Shown here: piece after piece, positions 62,116-64,000 of the stretch | Numbering within the stretch: position 1 is the first letter of the stretch | Layout: every line of letters starts with the position of its first letter | Origin: Rhizobium sp. ZPR4 | Lineage (GTDB): Bacteria > Pseudomonadota > Alphaproteobacteria > Rhizobiales > Rhizobiaceae | Length of the DNA stretch: 64,000 bases | Reading direction: 5' to 3' | NCBI RefSeq assembly: GCF_040215725.1 | Contig: NZ_CP157968.1 | Location: forward strand, 496,001-560,000 | Notes under the pieces: generated by a model | Database searches by the model: none | What the model was told of the DNA's origin: nothing | The model's input: the letters and a program-made list of their open reading frames with translations, nothing else | Program-made: the position numbers and the translations under genes

Positions 62116-63123
62116 TCACTGCTGGTCGCAGATCGGGATCGGCTTGGCAGGCGGAACCGGATGGTCCTTCTTGTACTGAACGATGATCGGCTCGAGGGTT
62201 TCCTTGGGCCAGAACTTAGGCGTGCCGATTTCCTTCAGGCAGGAATCGTTCCAATACAGTCCGGATTGGGCCGGAGAGCGTCCCGCCGCAACGGCCTTGG
62301 CGATTGCCTTGATGTCTAAAGACTCCGGGTAGATATAGAGTGTCGTCGGATTGTCCTTGACCATGGAGATGATCTGATTGGCATCCGATGCCGCCCAGCT
62401 GGTGCAACCATCACTGCGGCCGCCGGCATATTCCACCAGCTTTCCGAGCGGAACATAGCCGTCCCGGTTGGCATAGGGGCTCTGCGGATCCTTCTTCATG
62501 CAGATGCCCGCAACCTTGGCGGCGGCATGTCCGCCGATCGCTCGCTGCCGCGCATTGGCGGTCTCGCCTTCACCGTCGAATTGGAGGAACGTGCGAAGGT
62601 AGGCGGCCTCCTTCGTTTGGGAGAGCTTGTAGTAACCCTTGAAGGTCGTCTTCGTCTCTTCGGTCACATAGGAGCCGCCCATCGTGAGGTTCGAGTCCAT
62701 CGCGTTGCCGAAGTTCTTCGCGCACATGCGTCCATTGCCGAAGTCGGCAACACCTTTGAGGTCGCGGCCGCTGCCGTGGCCCGATGAAACGACACGGAAG
62801 GTCTGTGTCGCCTCGCAGACGATATAGAAGCGACCCGCGGACTTGCCGTCATTTGGAGCGTTTGGACGGGTTGCGTCCATGGCGAAATAGCAGGGATTTT
62901 TGACCGTGCCTTCGCTCACTTTTCGCATGTAGAGCGCGCGGGCTCTTTGCAGGATCGGTTGGGCAATCTGCCCTTCACCGGTACCGACATAGGCTCCGAG
63001 CCAGGCCGGAATGTCCGGCTGCCGGGTCGCGGCCAGGGATTGCGATGTTGCGGGAATGACGAGGGCGAGGGAGCAAAGGCTGAGCATCTGGGGGACGCTT
63101 CGAAGGGCATATCTCAACCGCAC
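62116..63123 (-). CDS. Exported L,D-transpeptidase-like (YkuD_2 family) protein
   Basis: A 335-residue protein with signal peptide (MRLRYALRSVPQMLSLCSLALVIPATS). The catalytic-type core has NPCYFAMDATRP, GRFYIVCEATQTFRVVSSGHGSGR, FGNGRMCAKNFGNAMDSNLTMGGSYVT and GRSDGCTSWAASDA. The His/Ser-x-Gly-Cys arrangement (SDGC) is that of murein L,D-transpeptidase domains of the YkuD_2 type. Probably acts on peptidoglycan cross-links in the periplasm. Monocistronic. Confidence 0.75.
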   Translation of the reverse strand: MRLRYALRSVPQMLSLCSLALVIPATSQSLAATRQPDIPAWLGAYVGTGEGQIAQPILQRARALYMRKVSEGTVKNPCYFAMDATRPNAPNDGKSAGRFYIVCEATQTFRVVSSGHGSGRDLKGVADFGNGRMCAKNFGNAMDSNLTMGGSYVTEETKTTFKGYYKLSQTKEAAYLRTFLQFDGEGETANARQRAIGGHAAAKVAGICMKKDPQSPYANRDGYVPLGKLVEYAGGRSDGCTSWAASDANQIISMVKDNPTTLYIYPESLDIKAIAKAVAAGRSPAQSGLYWNDSCLKEIGTPKFWPKETLEPIIVQYKKDHPVPPAKPIPICDQQ

Positions 63124-63487
63124 GGAATTAGTTCTCCTATCAAATATCCCGGGCCCTCACGCGCCGCTGCCGTCAAAAGCAATGTTGACAGCCTGCCTGC
63201 CCCACAAGCTCGACTGGCACGCGCTCAGATCCGGAAATCATACTTGTGCGCTGCTTTGCTGAACGAGACCCTAACAGATACGGGAAATCCTGGTTGACAA
63301 GGAAAATTGCTCGCCTGTCATTGATTGTCGACATCCGTTTCGCGCCAGCATTCTTCAGCGATCACGGCGCAAATATGGCGGACTTCAGGCGAGCAGGGCG
63401 CCAGAAGCTAGGAACTCGTGGGAATGCCTTGGAACCGCCGATGTAGCTCTTCCGCGTCTGGATCAGGTTGGCAGGGTGGCCGGTCAC
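63124..63487. other. Intergenic stretch, nothing seen
   Basis: About 360 bp between two minus-strand genes; presumably the promoter of the L,D-transpeptidase-like gene. No gene or repeat supported. Confidence 0.35.
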
Positions 63488-64000
63488 TTATTGCGAAGAC
63501 AGATGCGGGGCAGGAAAATCCAGCACCCGGCTGGTATAGCTTTCGATCAGCGCGCTGAACGGTGTTCCATCCGGCAGTTTCAGCACGGCATGGTGTTCGA
63601 GAAGAAACGAAGGCAGCGCGAGAGACGCGTTTCCGGATGGCGGCAGATCGGCGCCCGTGTCCCATCCTTGCGGGAGAGGCGACCAGAGCAGCTTTGCCGA
63701 CAGGTTCGTACGCGTGAAATTGAGGGCCTGAACGGCGCGGCCGAATGCGATATCGCTGGTATCGAGCGACTTATTCATCTCGGCTGTGAGCTTTGCCGGC
63801 ACGTACCAATTATCCGCCTCGGACAGAATACGATCCCCGCAGGCCAGGCGAACGCGACGATAGGCGACAGGCTCGTCGGATCCGACCGCCAGCAACTTCC
63901 GGATGGAAGCATCGGCCGGTTTGTCCTGACCGCGCACGCGCTGTGCGATGATCTTCGAGCCTTCCGGCGCAAGCTTATGCGCGGCGCACCAGCGGTCGAG
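63488..64000 (-). CDS. Chorismate lyase/UbiC-like domain protein (C-terminal part; runs off the window)
   Basis: 171 codons are visible, open to the right edge, where the frame reads LDRWCAAHKLAPEGSKIIAQR. The later part has VAYRRVRLACGDRILSEADNWYVPAKLTAEMNKSLDTSDIAFGRAVQALNFTRTNLSAKLLW and AVLKLPDGTPFSALIESYTSRVLDFP. This pattern (EAxNWYVPxxLT, a T/DxxFGRAV helix, ESYxxxxL) resembles chorismate pyruvate-lyase (UbiC)/UTRA-fold proteins. An N-terminal signal, if any, lies outside the window. The assignment is by pattern only. Confidence 0.6.
   Translation of the reverse strand, partial: LDRWCAAHKLAPEGSKIIAQRVRGQDKPADASIRKLLAVGSDEPVAYRRVRLACGDRILSEADNWYVPAKLTAEMNKSLDTSDIAFGRAVQALNFTRTNLSAKLLWSPLPQGWDTGADLPPSGNASLALPSFLLEHHAVLKLPDGTPFSALIESYTSRVLDFPAPHLSSQ

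Noticed and set aside
1-64000. CRISPR arrays, tRNA/rRNA genes, intact insertion sequences
   Set aside because: No regularly spaced repeats, cloverleaf-like sequences or transposase frames were recognised anywhere in the window.

Overview
The window is high-GC DNA of an alphaproteobacterium. It most likely comes from a secondary replicon (megaplasmid or chromid) of a Rhizobium/Agrobacterium-type organism. The evidence is a complete repABC replication-partition operon with a counter-transcribed RNA between repB and repC, a rhizobial intergenic mosaic (RIME-like) repeat, and the general catabolic content (Pot-type ABC importers, hydroxyproline and hydantoin catabolism, Dct-like two-component genes, many GntR/LuxR/TetR regulators). 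No rRNA, tRNA, CRISPR array or intact insertion sequence was seen.

Layout. 1-7.1 kb: minus-strand block with a MalT-like LuxR regulator, hydantoinase/oxoprolinase subunits B and A, and the start of a polyamine-type ABC ATPase that runs off the left edge. 7.4-14.6 kb: an exported DUF882/M15-like protein, then a TetR regulator divergent from a ybhGFSR-like ABC efflux operon. 14.7-17.9 kb: a BtuFCD-like cobalamin transporter behind a cobalamin riboswitch. 18-19.1 kb: membrane GGDEF protein. 19.7-23.3 kb: copper/cytochrome oxidase module (DUF2946-like, PepSY membrane protein, PCuAC chaperone, SCO, CopC). 23.4-27 kb: TetR regulator divergent from an EmrAB-type efflux pump. 27.3-32.3 kb: a possible 30-residue membrane protein, a DctD/DctB-like pair whose regulator lacks the sigma-54 contact loop, and a KgtP-like dicarboxylate permease. 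32.6-36.4 kb: small proteins, a beta-propeller, a TPR/winged-helix regulator, a DUF899 protein and a RIME-like repeat.

36.5-50.7 kb is the main catabolic island. A LuxR regulator is divergent from a four-gene Pot-type importer plus an SDR dehydrogenase. Then come a GntR regulator with a very clean double operator, a proline-racemase-family enzyme with non-canonical catalytic residues, an AcnX-type (cis-3-hydroxyproline) dehydratase, a DadA-like oxidase, a remnant of an amino-acid ABC ATPase, a pyrroline-2-carboxylate reductase-like dehydrogenase, a DHDPS-family deaminase and a second GntR regulator. Together these genes could convert 3- and 4-hydroxyprolines to proline and 2-oxoglutarate semialdehyde.

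51-56 kb is gene-poor and partly decayed: a GGDEF protein, a GST, a HIT gene broken by one amber codon, a DoxX protein and two orphan hypotheticals. 57-61.6 kb is the replicon core: a ProQ/FinO-domain RNA chaperone gene, parS-like palindromes, repA, repB (with an internal parS-like site), an antisense ctRNA, and repC. 62.1-64 kb: a secreted L,D-transpeptidase-like protein and a partial chorismate-lyase-like protein.

The observations I rate highest are the FinO/ProQ gene beside an antisense-RNA-controlled replicon, the DctD-like regulator without its GAFTGA loop, and the Ser/Thr racemase-family enzyme in the hydroxyproline island. All functional statements are inferred from reading motifs; no database search was run.
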